NCBI GenBank assembly: GCA_029817715.1
Contig: JARUPY010000387.1
Coordinates: 5,828,001 to 5,892,000 of the forward strand
Reading direction: 5' to 3'
DNA: 64,000 bases
From: Melastoma dodecandrum
Taxonomy: Eukaryota; Streptophyta; Magnoliopsida; Myrtales; Melastomataceae
The notes below the pieces were generated by a model that saw only the letters and a program-made list of their open reading frames with translations, made no database searches and was not told where the DNA came from. Position 1 is the stretch's first letter. Every line of letters begins with the position of its first letter. The position numbers were made by a program, and so were the translations under genes. Positions 22,637-35,095 of this stretch are shown here, one piece after another.

Positions 22637-23828
22637 TCAGCGTTTCTGATCCATCACCTCAGCTTCGGCTCTCGCCATCGGGTCGTCATTTGCCGGATTT
22701 TCGTCTTCCTTTTCCCCTTCTTGCTCCTGTGCCATTTTCTTCCTATGCAATTCCTCTGCGGCCTTCATAGCAGCCGCATTCTCTGCTTGTACACGCTGCA
22801 TCTCCTCCTCTTGTTGTTGTCGCTCGAACCACGTATCAGCATCCGCCCAAACTGAAAACAATATAAACAAGGACATGGACATTAACATGAGTAATTGTTT
22901 GAACACCCAGGATAATGGCCGGTCATATCACAGAAAGCCTACGCCAAGGACTCTAGAACTAATACTAACCAATAAGTACAAAATTGGAAGAGTTTTTTGC
23001 CTATTAGCAAGTAGTCTAAACTTTTCGGTCTTCAACACAGGAGGCATCCTAGTATAAATCTCAAATGTGCATGCCGACGGAAGTGAAGGATACCGACAGT
23101 CGCCTCCATTTCAACTTTCAAGTTAACCATCCATGTAATCAAGATTAGAATTTCCAGCAACGAACAGAATACTTAAATCCTCAAATCCCACTAGCTCAGC
23201 CAAATATAGATCCTCCAATACCCATATGCAATTTCCAGAATCGTTACTGAAATCTATTTATCTCCTCTCCAGGATTCCCAAAAAAAAATTAAAAAAAAAA
23301 ACTAAAACTAAAACTTCCTTTAAATTCTTTAGACCCGTATTCACAACCACTGTGGCTAGCCGGGATAACCTAGCCACTCACAAGGAACCGATCAAATGCA
23401 GGAGGGGAAAAGGAGGAAAGAAGGGGGGGGGGACATACTAGGCTGGGCTGCCCAGCCCTGCTCCCCGCCCTTAATGCGCTCGGGGAGGGCATAGTTGACG
23501 GTGAGGACGCGGCCGTAGAGCTCGGAGCCGTCCATGTTGTCCATGGCAGAGGCGGCGTCCTCGCGCTCGAGGAAGGTGACGAAGCCGAAGGAGCGGTGCT
23601 TCTGAGTGGCCTGATCGAGCGGGGTCTTGACGTCCTTTATGTCCCCAAAAGGGATGAACGCGGCGTGAAGGATGGACTCGTTTACCTCCTCCGCCAGTCC
23701 ACCTGATTCGCCACAAACACAGATCACATCATCATCAACATCAATTGAAAAGAACCAACCGGGTTTTTTTAGGTCTCTTGTGTGAACTCACCCACGTAGA
23801 GCGTGTTCTTCTGCACCGGGTAGTTCAT
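22637..23828 (-). CDS. Small RRM protein (At1g13690/AtE1-like)
   Basis: RNA-binding protein with one N-terminal RRM and a charged C-terminal tail. In plants this family is known from Arabidopsis At1g13690 and its RRM resembles that of cyclophilin E. Three exons read 23828-23792, 23702-23439 and 22851-22637, giving 171 residues. All introns are GT-AG and the phases fit. RNP2 is LYVGGL (10-15) and RNP1 is RSFGFVTF (49-56). The family phrase [13 protein letters not shown] spans the last junction, and a Glu/Lys-rich helix ([20 protein letters not shown]) follows. It is probably nuclear, with an RNA-processing role inferred from the family. The first exon encodes only 12 residues. The 587-bp second intron and the last exon were partly copied to 20490-20890. 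Confidence 0.88.
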
Positions 23829-24288
23829 CTTCCTTCCACCTCTTCTCTGCTTCTCAATGCCCAACCCCCGCCGGTCTTTTACCCCCCGGAGGTATCCTCT
23901 TTCCTTTCCCGGGATTGATCTGGGCCTACCCCTCCCCCCAAAAAAACTTCATCCGGCCCATTATTTATTTCCCAGCCCAACCAGAATGATTATATTTTTT
24001 TATTAATTCTACATTAAAAATATTAATTTAATTTATTAAAAAGTATGAGTCTGATTATTTAGCAAGAAGTTTAAAAAACGAGACGTTACTACACGTCCGA
24101 ATTGCCAACACTACCCAATTCCATTCCAACGAATCAAACTTCCCTTAATATCATAAGCTATAAAAGAAATATTTCCCAAGCGTTTTACTTTTACATAGTT
24201 AGAAACTGTACGCTGTAAATTTAAATTTACGGTGTACAGTTTCTATCACTCACCCAATCTTCCGGTACAAACTATCCAACCATCGTCG
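23829..24288. promoter_or_regulatory. Intergenic region upstream of the RRM gene
   Basis: 460 bp between the start of the RRM gene and the stop of the next minus-strand gene. It must hold the RRM promoter and the 3' end signals of the upstream gene. No clear TATA box is seen. A long inverted repeat lies at 24201-24244. Confidence 0.5.
24201..24244. repeat. 44-bp near-perfect palindrome
   Basis: Two 22-base arms meeting at 24222/24223 with no spacer and only two mismatched pairs; the outer arms are AGAAACTGTAC and GTACAGTTTCT and the centre is AAATTTAAATTT. It could fold as a hairpin in RNA from either strand or as a cruciform. It sits about 45 bp past the stop codon of the FYR gene on the plus-strand side. 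Confidence 0.85.
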
Positions 24289-27200
24289 TCATTTCCCCTC
24301 TATTTGGATGCGATAAATAACCAATTTCCCGCCTTCTCCAGATGCTGCGAGTATGCCAGAGTTTGAGTCCCCAGCGGTGGCTATACAAGAGACCCTCTCT
24401 CCTGACACAGGAAAAGGCATCAGAGAAACTAGTAGAAAAGCATCACCCTGCACTATGCTTGATTATCCGCACACAAAACATGTCAGATGAGTGGAAGACC
24501 CAGGCACAAGTAAAGTACCTTGGAGATGATGCAGGGAGACAAGTTTTGTGCCCGTAGAAAACTCCCACGTATAAACAGATCCATCTACAGTACCGATGAT
24601 CCCATGACCAGATATGGCACCCGTTGAAGTGGCTCTGCAACACATTCTCTAGAATGAATTGTGTTCATGACACGATAAAAGAAACGATGAGACATCACAA
24701 TTTCAGCTCAACGAAACGATCCTTGAATTGAGAGATATCATCATTGCAGACCAAAAGAACACCAAAAAGAGAAAACTGAAGGTTAGTGACTAAATGGATA
24801 GGTTCATAGTCTCTTACTTGGAGTCGATCACGCTACCCATGATCACCGCACTCTTGGCCAACAAAGCAAGTCTCCAGGATGCATTTGCATCCTTTTGGCA
24901 AGAGTATGCTTCATAAGGATCAGGTTCGGTGGCTACAAGAAGCCACACGGCAATACTTTCCTCATTTCCCTGATAAGGACTCTCCTGCCTGAAATCTGGT
25001 ACTTTCCCATAGGCAAGTTGATCAACGAGCTCCTGTACATCCTCTTTGACAGATACAGGACCTAAATGCCATCTAATTGAATTGACCGGAATAAAGTGAC
25101 GGATAGAATGATCCAAACATGAGAACTTAGAAATACAAGTTCTCTTGGATATATCCCTGCAACAGATGAAATAGAGGACTGTCACATTGAATGACATGAT
25201 ATTCCCTGTCAAATATTCCGATAGGCATGTCTGCTTTGACTATCCAAACATTCAAACTAAAATATGCATATTGAGAGCAAAATGATGCAATAGATCCAAG
25301 GGGAGCAATCAATATAGAATACTCTTCAGGAAAGTACCATAGAGTAAACTCGCTAAACCCACTGAAACCAACCACCCGATATGGAAATTGAGGAATTTTC
25401 TGCAACTCAACCAAAGAAGAGAGGCAATCTCTTGATGGTAGATTGAATTCTTCTTCTGGAACACTACAAACAGCAGCATGTTAAAGTATCAGTTAAAAAG
25501 CAGCAAGTGATATAAAACTCATAACAGATGAGCTCATCAAATCATCAGACAAAAGTTGAACAATGTCATAAGAAAACATCACAAGGGTGCAGGCAAAACA
25601 GAGAGCTAACATATTTCTTGCATCACATACAACCTCAACTAGCATGCAGTGTCATTATACTCAGAGCTGACTCTCAGATTATAAATTTTGATAATACTGA
25701 AAACAGAAAAGTCTTTGACAATCACCTTAAACTACTAAGATCTTAGCAGTTAGCACATTAGTGGACATGAAAGACCAGTGTTGGCACAAAGGTAAAGTTG
25801 CTACTAAAAACAGAAAGTCTTTGACAATCACCTTAAACTGCTAATATTTTGGCACATTAGCGGATATGAAAGACCAATGTTGGCACAAAGGTAAAGTTAC
25901 TTGCGGTCACATGCTTGAGGCAAGACAACTTCCTCAAAATACGAAAAAACTTTTGCACACAGTGAAGAGTGAGCAGAAAGAAAGGCATCACCTCCACGAT
26001 TGATTCATCAACCAAACCTGCATCCTTCCACTCTCTCCAAGAGCAACCAGATAGTCAGGTTCACAGACTAATACTGAGACAATCCTGTCAAAAGACTTCA
26101 ACTCTAAAAGAACAGCTACATAACCAAAGTTTACTTGAACAACCCTGATTGCATTCTCAGTGAATGGGACTGAAGCACATATCGAGCACGAGCAAGTAAT
26201 ATCGTTTTTCCTGTTCATAAAAGTAGCGAGATGTTATGATCAAGTAGAAACTATTACCAAATAAACCATTGGGAGGAAATTCACAACCTGCAATATGGCA
26301 CTTTAATGCTGCCGAGCATGACGAGGTTTCTTCCGGATGGAGTAAATTCCAAGCAAGATCTTTGGACTGCAGTCTAAGAAAAGAAAAAGAAAGTACAAAA
26401 ATCAATAACAGCAAATAAAACAGAAAACCGAGAAACTTCTGTTTACTTACGCTGCAGAGGCTACCAAAGCTTGGAAAGACAGCCAACGTGTGACCAACAA
26501 ATGAAGGGCATCCCATCTTTGGGTTTTCAGTGGATACTTTGTAAAAGAATAGGGTTTTCTGTGAATCTATACAGAGGCCACATACAACACAAAGATTTAC
26601 ATGATCCTCACTTGGACTTAATAAAACTGATAGAACAGGCCTGGGATGATTGTAACAGCCTATTAGATCAATGATGGTTCCAGGCATGCTCCCACTAAAC
26701 TTTGAATTTTCACCAAAGTGATAATTGTTTCCCCTTGAAATAATATCGCTGCAGGATAATGCGGCGTTTTCTTCTGCTTCTGAAGCATTTTCCGGAAGCA
26801 TTTTGAATTGTATATCACCCACATCAATCTGTGCGGAGTATTCGTGCATTCCTTCTTGGGAAACATATTCTTGTGTGAAGGTCAAGGTTGTGTGGTCCCA
26901 AAATGAGCCAGCAGACTCATGATTCTGCTCGGAGTCATGGTCCACATGATTACCACTATTTCCCTGTAGCTTCTTCTTTTCAGTCATACTAGGAGCATGT
27001 AGTTTATCTGAGTCTTCAGGGACAGGACTGCTCCTGCAATTATTTTCTTTAGAAACAGGACAACCAGTTTGATTGGAATCTTGCTCCATTAGTTCTTCCA
27101 CAATACTGTTTAGTGCATTCATGTCTTCTTCATTCAACATTTCACATACTGCATTTTGAGGGGTTGGAACTTTGCTTTCTCCTTTTCCATTCAGACAAAG

Positions 27201-30192
27201 ATCAATCGCATCCTGAAACATATAAAATCTCATTAAGAAATTAAGGCTACGGCATATGACAAGAAAGACCCGGAGATCATTCACCTGAGAACCACATTTA
27301 TCAACATCCAAGCTGCTTGAAGCTACAGCTTCAGGACGGTCAAAGTTAACATGTGAAGATGGAGTCGTAAGTTTGCTTAGCATACCAGCTTCTGCCACAA
27401 ATTCATATTGAATAGGCAGCTAAGTGTAAGTTGTGACTACAAATTGTGCTGACAAAGCCTACACATGTTTTGTTTGTACAGTTCATCTACCTGGAGAAAC
27501 CACACTGTTTATGGATGTTGAAATCATCTTCCCGTCTCCATGGCTTGTTAAGGCTGCATCTGATGAAGCATCAAACTTTTTGTTTATTTTTTTTCTCTTC
27601 TTCCGAGATGTATAAGTGAGCAATGGAATGGCTCGTGGAAGTAAAAGTGATATCATTGACTTGGCAATGTCCTCACCAACAGAATCAAAATCTATCTTTT
27701 CAGAACTTCCATTTGAACTATCAAAGGCAATTTCTTCTTTCTGTGGCTCAGCTGGGGAAATTCCACAAATACATTTTTGGCTTGTAGTTGCCATATCTTG
27801 TGTACCAGAGGTCAATCCCATACAATCTTTTAGTTCATGATCACATGCATTAACTGCAAAAGATTTGTGCATGTTAGAAAGGACAGGAGAACTTCAACAG
27901 TACACCAAATCAAATAGTTCAGCTAAGTAGTGAGTGATACAGGTAAGCAGTACCTGGCAAGCTTTCGTATGTGTCTGGCACACAAATCTCTATCCCAACA
28001 CCATATTTACATTCAGAGTCTTCCAAATCTGTAAGTTGTAGAGATTCATATTCCACTGCCGTAGAAGACCTAGATACATGCTTTTCACCCTCCCGGAACC
28101 TGTCAAGCTGCTAGAAATTAAGAGTTTTTCTGTTCTGATGTGATGCTGAAACAATCCTGCTTGCAAACTGGTGGGATGCAAAATCTGATAATAACTCGGT
28201 GGAAAAATTCACTGTGTGACCAGTAGATAATCTAACTTTAATTCATTTGAATGCCAATAGAGAAACAGAAATCCATGAAATTCCGCAACTGCATTTCCAC
28301 GGATTATTGTCTTTGGATCTACAAAAAGTACTGAAATCGTTTGAAAGAAAGCTCACCTTGTTTGGGTAGGAAGCACCGCAGTCTATACCTACTGTTTCAC
28401 AATTGCTAGGGACTTTAAGTTTCTTCTCTTCATGACCGACAGGATAGGTTATCATATTAGTGACATTGTTGTCAGTTGGATCATCAATATGACTAGAAGG
28501 TTCAGAATTCCTCCGAAATTTTCCGGATTCTAATGCTTGATCACTTCTTTTGAAGCCAAGACCATAGTTTAAGACTGTTTTTCTGTTTACGGGTCTGAAA
28601 CTTCTCTTCCTACAAAATTTTGGATATGCCAAGCATGATAGCAAGTCAGGATGAGATACTGCACTTTGAAGTTCCTTTTTGTGCTTCACTTCAAAATTCA
28701 TATCGCAGAAACTTGAAGAAAGATGTCTCTGTTCAGCAGTTCCCCCAATACTAGCAACTAGCTCCCTCAGTAGCCTTTGGACCAACGGATTTTTGAAGCC
28801 AAAAAACTACATATGCAGAAAGTGGCCATAAAATATATTTAGCATACATGTCAACTCATTTCGGACTATATACTGCCAGAAGGCATTCAAAAAGCCAAAG
28901 ATGTCACGAGTAGCATTAAATTGTTGAAAGTAACAGCCAAAGCAGCAGAACCAACCAAAATGCTAAGGCCGATTGTGGACGTCTGTAGAAATGATTTAGA
29001 GGAAAATACATGAAAGTTTTTGCTATACGAATGCTAGATTTTTCAACATCAACATGGCAAAGTTTGTCAAGTAAAGAGCGAACCAGTGAAAGCAGTCTTA
29101 ACGCCAAAAAATTTTGCTCTAGTTGAAACTTTATTGTTCAAGATACGAAAAGAATCAGAATATCCCAGTCGAAATGGTTTTAACAGAAAGCAAAGGAAAA
29201 ATGCAAGAAATTAGAGAGGGAAAACATATATTGTCAAGGTTGCACCATAAAGGTTGTCATCACCTCAGGACAATCAATATTGCAAGTAAATCTTTTTCCG
29301 TGCCATATCTTCATGTGGGGGAAACCTTTCTTCTGGAATCTTTCCCAGGCCATGTTTGGTGTTTGTCCACAAAATGAGGATCCACCTGGAGTTGTTATCT
29401 GAATGCAAGCACCAAGCTTTTGTCATGTCCACTTTCAGGTGAAGATTCAGATAAACCAGGTCGCATTCATAGATACGTTGAAATACCATAAACAAAGGCC
29501 CTTTAGAACCTTCATGAATTTCTATCTTGCATCTGATGCCATCGTGAGCTCGAATAGCCTGATATCCAACAGGGTAAGGATACCGATCTTTACCCTGGAG
29601 AAGGAAACACGGCACATTAGGTAGTCATGAACTAATCAGTATTACTTACCAAAAGAAGGATAAAAAGAAAAATAAATAAATAGTATCACATTGACGAGCG
29701 CAGACCACTCTGTTTCTAGAATTGCATGCAAACTTTTTAAATGAAATCAAAGACACACTGTTATAACTAACAATAAGACTCGAATTTTAGGAGCTATCCA
29801 GTATCATTTTCGACAAAATTAGCAGGTTCTCTAATCGGATGCTTTCAGATAATTAGTGGGCCATAACGTTGATGGCATCTGAAATCGCACAGAGCACGAA
29901 CTCTTTGCTCATCTCGGCTGATTCGGGCATCTGTAAATACTCAGAAGCACCAATAGCTCATTCCAAGTAGCCAGCTGAAGTTAACTGGGGAGGAAAAATG
30001 CGCCGGTGAAACATGCAAACTGCAATCGAAATCGACGATGAGGTCAGCATGGAAAGGACTAACCCTAGACGAGCTCCAGTACTTCTTATCCCAGGGCCCC
30101 GAGTAAAGGGAACCGATCGAGAGAAGCTCCAGACCGTCTGCCGTCCCTTCTCCTCCTTCCTCCTCCACCGGAAATCCCTTCGGTTTCTTCAT
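24289..30192 (-). CDS. FYRN/FYRC plus WD40-like protein, 14 exons
   Basis: Plant protein of about 1069 residues combining FYR domains with a C-terminal WD40-like region. Exons: 30192-30064, 29594-29487, 29398-29264, 28806-28357, 28110-27954, 27853-27491, 27391-27285, 27212-26451, 26373-26288, 26210-25992, 25463-25338, 25156-24818, 24634-24519 and 24401-24289. The lengths sum to 3210 nt and every phase fits. Near the N-terminus stands GPWDKKYWSSSR, then FYRN (DRYPYPVGYQAIRAHDG, GSKGPLF) and FYRC (TPNMAWERFQKKG, FFGFKNPLVQRLLREL). The middle is Ser/Glu-rich and probably disordered. From about residue 670 on, WD40-like blades include LVALGESGRMQVW, FSEFTLWDISK and HGIIGTVDGSVYTWE. FYR domains elsewhere occur in chromatin proteins such as TBRG1 and MLL/trithorax, so a nuclear role is inferred. 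Exact function unknown to me. Confidence 0.82.
25699..25903. repeat. Imperfect ~105-bp tandem repeat in an intron
   Basis: Two adjacent diverged copies inside the tenth intron of the FYR gene. Both contain GTCTTTGACAATCACCTTAA and GTTGGCACAAAGGTAAAGTT, at about 25710 and 25781, then at about 25812 and 25883. No coding potential. Confidence 0.75.
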
Positions 30193-30326
30193 GGGTTGAC
30201 GGATTGAGGAATTCGGGTGGGAGATCCGAGGGCGGGCAATAGGAATCCGTAGCGGGCGGAACGCGAGGAAACCAAAAGCAAGACGAAAACAATGAGAAAA
30301 AAGAAAAAGGCGGGAACAAAAAAGCC

Positions 30327-30334
30327 TTTATATA
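30327..30334 (-). promoter_or_regulatory. TATA box of the FYR gene
   Basis: The minus strand reads TATATAAA, 135 bp upstream of the chosen start codon at 30192. This leaves a leader of about 100 bases. No other TATA-like word lies between it and the start. Confidence 0.6.
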
Positions 30335-30339
30335 TGGCG

Positions 30340-31459
30340 GGGACTTTTCGGGCTAGCAATGCAATGTTCCGGGTGGACAGTTCCTTTCATAGAATTGGAG
30401 CCTAAACGCCTGGTTCTTACTTTTAGAATTTTACAATAATGTGAATCATAAGACCATTCAAGAGACTATTTTTCTCTGTTTGGTATCGGGTCTGATTCTT
30501 ATGTCCAATTCATCATCTTAAACATACATACTATAAAATTCATTTATTGACCAAACTCCTTTGTCATGGTCCAAGGGAAAAAAACATCATTGCGACTGCA
30601 ATGATTACTAGCAGAGGAAAATCTTAATCGTTAAAAGAATGATTAAAAACTCGCACGCGAATCAAAATACAAGCTATTCGTCCATGATTCCATTTGAGGG
30701 TTCAATTGGGAGTCTACGTCTACTAGCAGCAATGGCATTGCACCGAGCCAGTCGGTCTCATTTTGCAGTATTTGCTTGGGTGTTGCTTTATGGTATTAAT
30801 AATAATAAAGAAAGAGTACATGAAATCGTTCTCTTATGAAAATGAATGGCGTTGAAAACGAGTTCATAAAAAGATGGATCAATGAATAGAAAACCATTTT
30901 AAAATGGTTTTCGCAAAATTTTCACCTCTTATTCACAACTCCATCAAATTTTGATAGTGAAAATATCACTAACATGAAGTCTATAAAATTTTGATAGAAC
31001 TTCTGGTATAATTATGAAGTTAAAACTTTACAATATGACATGAAATGACGATACCTCGAAGAAATAACAATACGAAAGTTCCGTAATGAAAAACTTAAAA
31101 TTAGAAGAAAACTTGAGTGGCAAACGAAGCATACATACACTATCAGTCGCTAGCCGGATGCCACCACAAACCCACTTATTTTCATGGGGGATCTTGTGCT
31201 CTTTCAAAATGGTAAAAACAAAAGAGTTTGTATCGCACTAAGCCTCTAATCCAACCCTTCACATATGCGAAAAATATGAGCTTTCTCAAATCAAAAAATA
31301 TCATTTGAATCCTACTAATTTAATTAAACAACATTCAAAATGGGATCTGTTAACCGAAAAGCAACCTAGGTCCAAAGACCCAGCAATCTTATTGACTGCC
31401 CCCTTGCTAACAACACAGGCGAGTCCCCAATCTTAGAACCGGGAGCAATTGTTCACTTA
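30340..31459. other. Intergenic, no gene recognised
   Basis: Spacer between the divergent end of the FYR gene promoter and the end of the next minus-strand gene. AT-rich with small direct repeats (for example AAATTTTGATAG twice near 30940-30990). The 66-residue plus frame at 30639 has no domain support. Confidence 0.5.
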
Positions 31460-34147
31460 TCACGTGTATTGCTTAGAAACCTCCCTTACAAGCTGGTCCA
31501 TGAACATGCACTTCTTGTCGAATCCCCATCCCGGATTACTCTGCACAATTCAGACAAAATACAGTGAATCTAGGCACATGAATGACTGAACCAATCAAGG
31601 AGAAGAACCTATGCATACATACACTTACACTACCATGTCCCAGACGACTTGTCGTTAAAATCTCAAAATATTGTGAACACAATGTTATTAATAGGAAGTC
31701 CTCATTCTGTGATTCGCGCAAGCCACTTAAAAAGCATAAAGTAACTCCCATGAAAGAACTTAACTCATACACCCCCCCCCCCTCCTACTGTAGGACAAGA
31801 TGGGTGCATATTTTCACAAACAAATATCAGTCAGGTTTGATACACCAAAGCATGCTAATTGCCAGACACTTACCATCGGTAAATGGTTTCAAGCAAGGCT
31901 TAAATAAACACCATCCAGTTTCTACACGCTAAAGTGGTTTATCTTTTAACAGCTAGCCCATATGGAAACCACATTTCCCAAAAGTTATCAAATAAAGGGC
32001 GGTAATATATCCTGGAGTAAAGGTGCTCTTGTTCCATCAATGACATGAGACATGAGCCAGATGCCAGATATACCAGAGACAACTCCAGTCTAATTACTAC
32101 ATTATCACTCTAAAAACCAGTGTCAAAGTATTGACCTGCCCCAAACCCAAAGTACAGTATACTGTGACAAGACAACAGAATCCTTCTGTCACAGCAGCAT
32201 CACTATCCTTAGTTATTCAACTAACAAGAATAAGTTAAAAGACCTTTTTCTCTTTTTCAAGAGAATGGAAAAATAAGTTCGTGCAAACAAAATTATTGTT
32301 TCAATGTGAACACTAAAATTTCTTGTTCTGTATGAGCAGAACATCTGACCTTGAGGGAAAGAACTGCCCGGTCAGTGAACCGCTTAACTGAAGAAGGAGC
32401 ACTTTCAGGGAGAGTTTTTGCCACTCTTTCCAGTTCTTCTGTTTGCGTCTTTGCAGTTATTCTGTCAGGCCCACTGTAGTAATCAATGATTTCTTGTATA
32501 AGAGGCACTCTGTCCATTGTTTCCTTCACAGTTTCCTACAGATTGACCGTGAATCAAGAAATGAAAAAATGAGAAACTTTACAAAGGGCATACAGTGTAA
32601 AGAGTATGGTATAATCACATTAGAGATAAGTGGTTACTAAACCAGATGCCAAATATCAACCAATTCTGAACAGATTTAAGCAGCAAAAGCAAAGCTGCTT
32701 TTTCTTTCCAAGATCATCTAACACATGATACCTCAAATAAGGATGTCATATTTTTAGCATGGGTTTCGGCAACTGTATTCTTATCATAAAAGTATGAATG
32801 ACTTTTCAGCTTTCACAATGAATGATTGTGATCACTCATCAACGGGAATTTCAATTTTAATACCATCCACTCGACTAATAAAGTTAATGCGGCAATGGCA
32901 ATGACAAAACCAATAGGCAAGAGGGGCATAAAACTAACAAGATCATTACCTCCCACTCTTCTTGGTTCTGAATGCCCTCGTAAACCATCAGGAACGGCTT
33001 CACCTTTTCAAGAACATCTCTGAGCGGCATAATAGGCTTTTCATCAATGTCAGGGTTCTCAAACTCCACCAGATATTCCGGCTCAAACTCAATCTACACA
33101 AAAATAAACATGTCATAACCTGCAATGTGGAAGATGCCCAACATGATGAAACCAAATTTCAATCGTATTCACCAGACAATTGGTGTGGAAGGCATCCAGA
33201 TACATTTCGTGAGTAGGAGACGGCAGCACATATTCGCTCATCTCCTCAAAGCCCTCAACCAACTTATTCATGTTCTCGGGGCCAATTCTCTCAGCCAACT
33301 TCTCCCCATCCGCATTGTCCCCGAGGTAAAGACCAGCAGCGTACCCTTCATCTGCATCGACCTCTTCACCTCCTCTATCTCTGAATTCTCGGAACCCCCT
33401 TCCCCCTCCTCTTCCTCTCGCTCTACCTCGACCTCCTCTAGCGGAAACACCCCTGCCCCGACCTCTAGACACGCTCCCTCCACCACCACCATCCTCCATT
33501 CCACGGGGAATCATCCCTGGTCCTCTCCTTGGGCCCTCGGCACGACCACTTGGTGGCTGCGGTCGAACCCGAAGATGCCGATTCTACTCCTGCACTGGCA
33601 GCCCCTCAGGCTTCGGTCGCATTACAGGCTTACCACGGCCACCGCCCTGTAAGACAGACGTAATACTCTCCGGGAGGCTGCTGCTGCCGTCGCCCCCTCC
33701 TCCTTTCCCAAGGCCGGCATCTTCCAGCACCGAAGATATCGACGGGAGACCCATTCCCCTACCACTACCCCTACCCTGCCCAAAATCTGGAGAGCTATCA
33801 TGTCCCATCGTCGGAGGCGGAACGCTATCCTCCCTCTTGAAGAAAATAGGCTTCGATGGGCCACCAGGGATGGGTCCCCCGCGTCCTCGCCCTATTGGGG
33901 AACCAAAGTTGGAGGGGGGAGGGAGGATACCGCGACCGTGGCCAATCCCAGGAGGGGGAATCCGACGTTCATCGTCCTGGGCGGGCGGAGGCGGTGGAGA
34001 GAAGGGAGTCGGGGGGCCAGTGACACAGCGACCGCGGCCCCTACCACCCCCGCCGCCACCGGAGGGGTCGAAGGTGGAAAAGGAGTGGCGGCAAGCAGGG
34101 AGGAAAGAGTTAGGATTAGGGAGTTTCCTGCCAAGATGCCCTCGCAT
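31460..34147 (-). pseudogene. Mitochondrial ribosomal protein S24/S35-like gene with in-frame stop
   Basis: Four exons read 34147-33173, 33093-32950, 32535-32350 and 31540-31460, totalling 462 codons in consistent phase. The N-terminus (MRGHLGRKLPNPNSF, then HSFST) looks like a mitochondrial presequence. A long Gly/Arg/Pro-rich region follows. Then come the conserved segments GLYLGDNADGEKLAERIGP, PDIDEKPIMPLRDVLEKVKPF, VKRFTDRAVLSL and NPGWGFDKKCMFMDQLV. I recall this pattern from plant genes annotated as mitochondrial ribosomal protein S24/S35; the name needs checking. A TAG at 33586-33584 interrupts codon 188 within the Gly/Arg-rich part, while everything after it stays open and conserved. 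Start chosen at the first ATG before the presequence; the frame extends upstream without another ATG. Either a recent loss of function or a base error. A gypsy LTR begins 153 bp upstream. Confidence 0.7.
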
Positions 34148-34299
34148 TCTCTGGTGTTGCACCTGACAAGAAGATCGACCAAAGTGGAAAATGGAAGGAA
34201 AGAGCGACGACGGCGATGGACTGTTCACCGGAACGTCACTGAAACATTGGAGGGTAATTACGTAAAATCCAATGCTTTCAATTTTTCATTTTTCAATAT

Positions 34300-35026
34300 T
34301 GATACGAGACGGACGTCGCTTCGCCCGCAGCCATCGTCGTCACGGGAGGCCTCAACTTATTTGTCATCTAGTAAGCGAGCCGACGTTAGAAGCACCGAGC
34401 ATACGACTTTCATGCGACGAACAATCCAAGAGACGTTATGATCTGATTTTTCGTTTAACAACTTTTACCCCAAGAGTTGCGCATATTCTACTACCATGTT
34501 CCATCAGCTTTTCATATCATAAAAAAATAATATATTTTTTTTTCTTATCTTCCGATCATATATTTTATTTCCCTTATTGTTTATTTCGTTTCTTTTATTG
34601 TATTTCTTATGGACAGTCAATATAAGCCCTGCCTTGTAAGTATTGGTAACAACTTTAATTCAGACTTTTAAATCTAGATTATATTTTTGTCTTCATTTGG
34701 TGGATTTCCAAGTGCAGATCGAGTAGAGTATATCAAGCAGTGGTGGTGTGGTTGTATCCTCCGTGTTGTTCCTCGCAATCGTTCTTGTTCATGATGGTGT
34801 GTCTGTATTTGTGTGACAGGTGAGTTCTATCCGAGTCTTCTTTCATGGTGGTGTCTCTGTATCCGTGGAGGTTGATCTCAACCTATCCTTTCATATCCGT
34901 CCATTCAGCTATCCCATTCCATTCTACCCTTCCGACCATTCTCACGTCACTTCATTCTGCACCCACGGTGACGTCCCTCATCGTTTCGGTATTGGAATTA
35001 TTTATTTTTTGCCATCTCCCACATCA
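34300..35026 (+). repeat. 5' LTR of the gypsy element
   Basis: 727 bp, beginning TGATACGAGACGGACG and ending CCCACATCA. A TATA-like AATATAAGCC lies at about 34619. This LTR begins 153 bp from the start codon of the neighbouring minus-strand gene. Confidence 0.85.
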
Positions 35027-35029
35027 TCT

Positions 35030-35041
35030 TGGTATCAGAGC
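35030..35041 (+). other. Primer-binding site of the gypsy element
   Basis: TGGTATCAGAGC, complementary to the 3' end of initiator tRNA-Met, three bases after the LTR end. Confidence 0.88.
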
Positions 35042-35095
35042 ACAAGGTTGTTATAGTGCGCACAGACACAGTTATTGTACAACCCACGGTTGCCA

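Noticed and set aside
33125..33652. 175-residue plus-strand Ser/Pro-rich frame
   Set aside because: Mirror of the Gly/Arg-rich repeats on the coding strand.
33800..34441. 213-residue plus-strand frame, Arg/Gly-rich
   Set aside because: Antisense of the Gly/Arg-rich first exon of the S24/S35-like gene, whose conserved later exons fix the minus strand.
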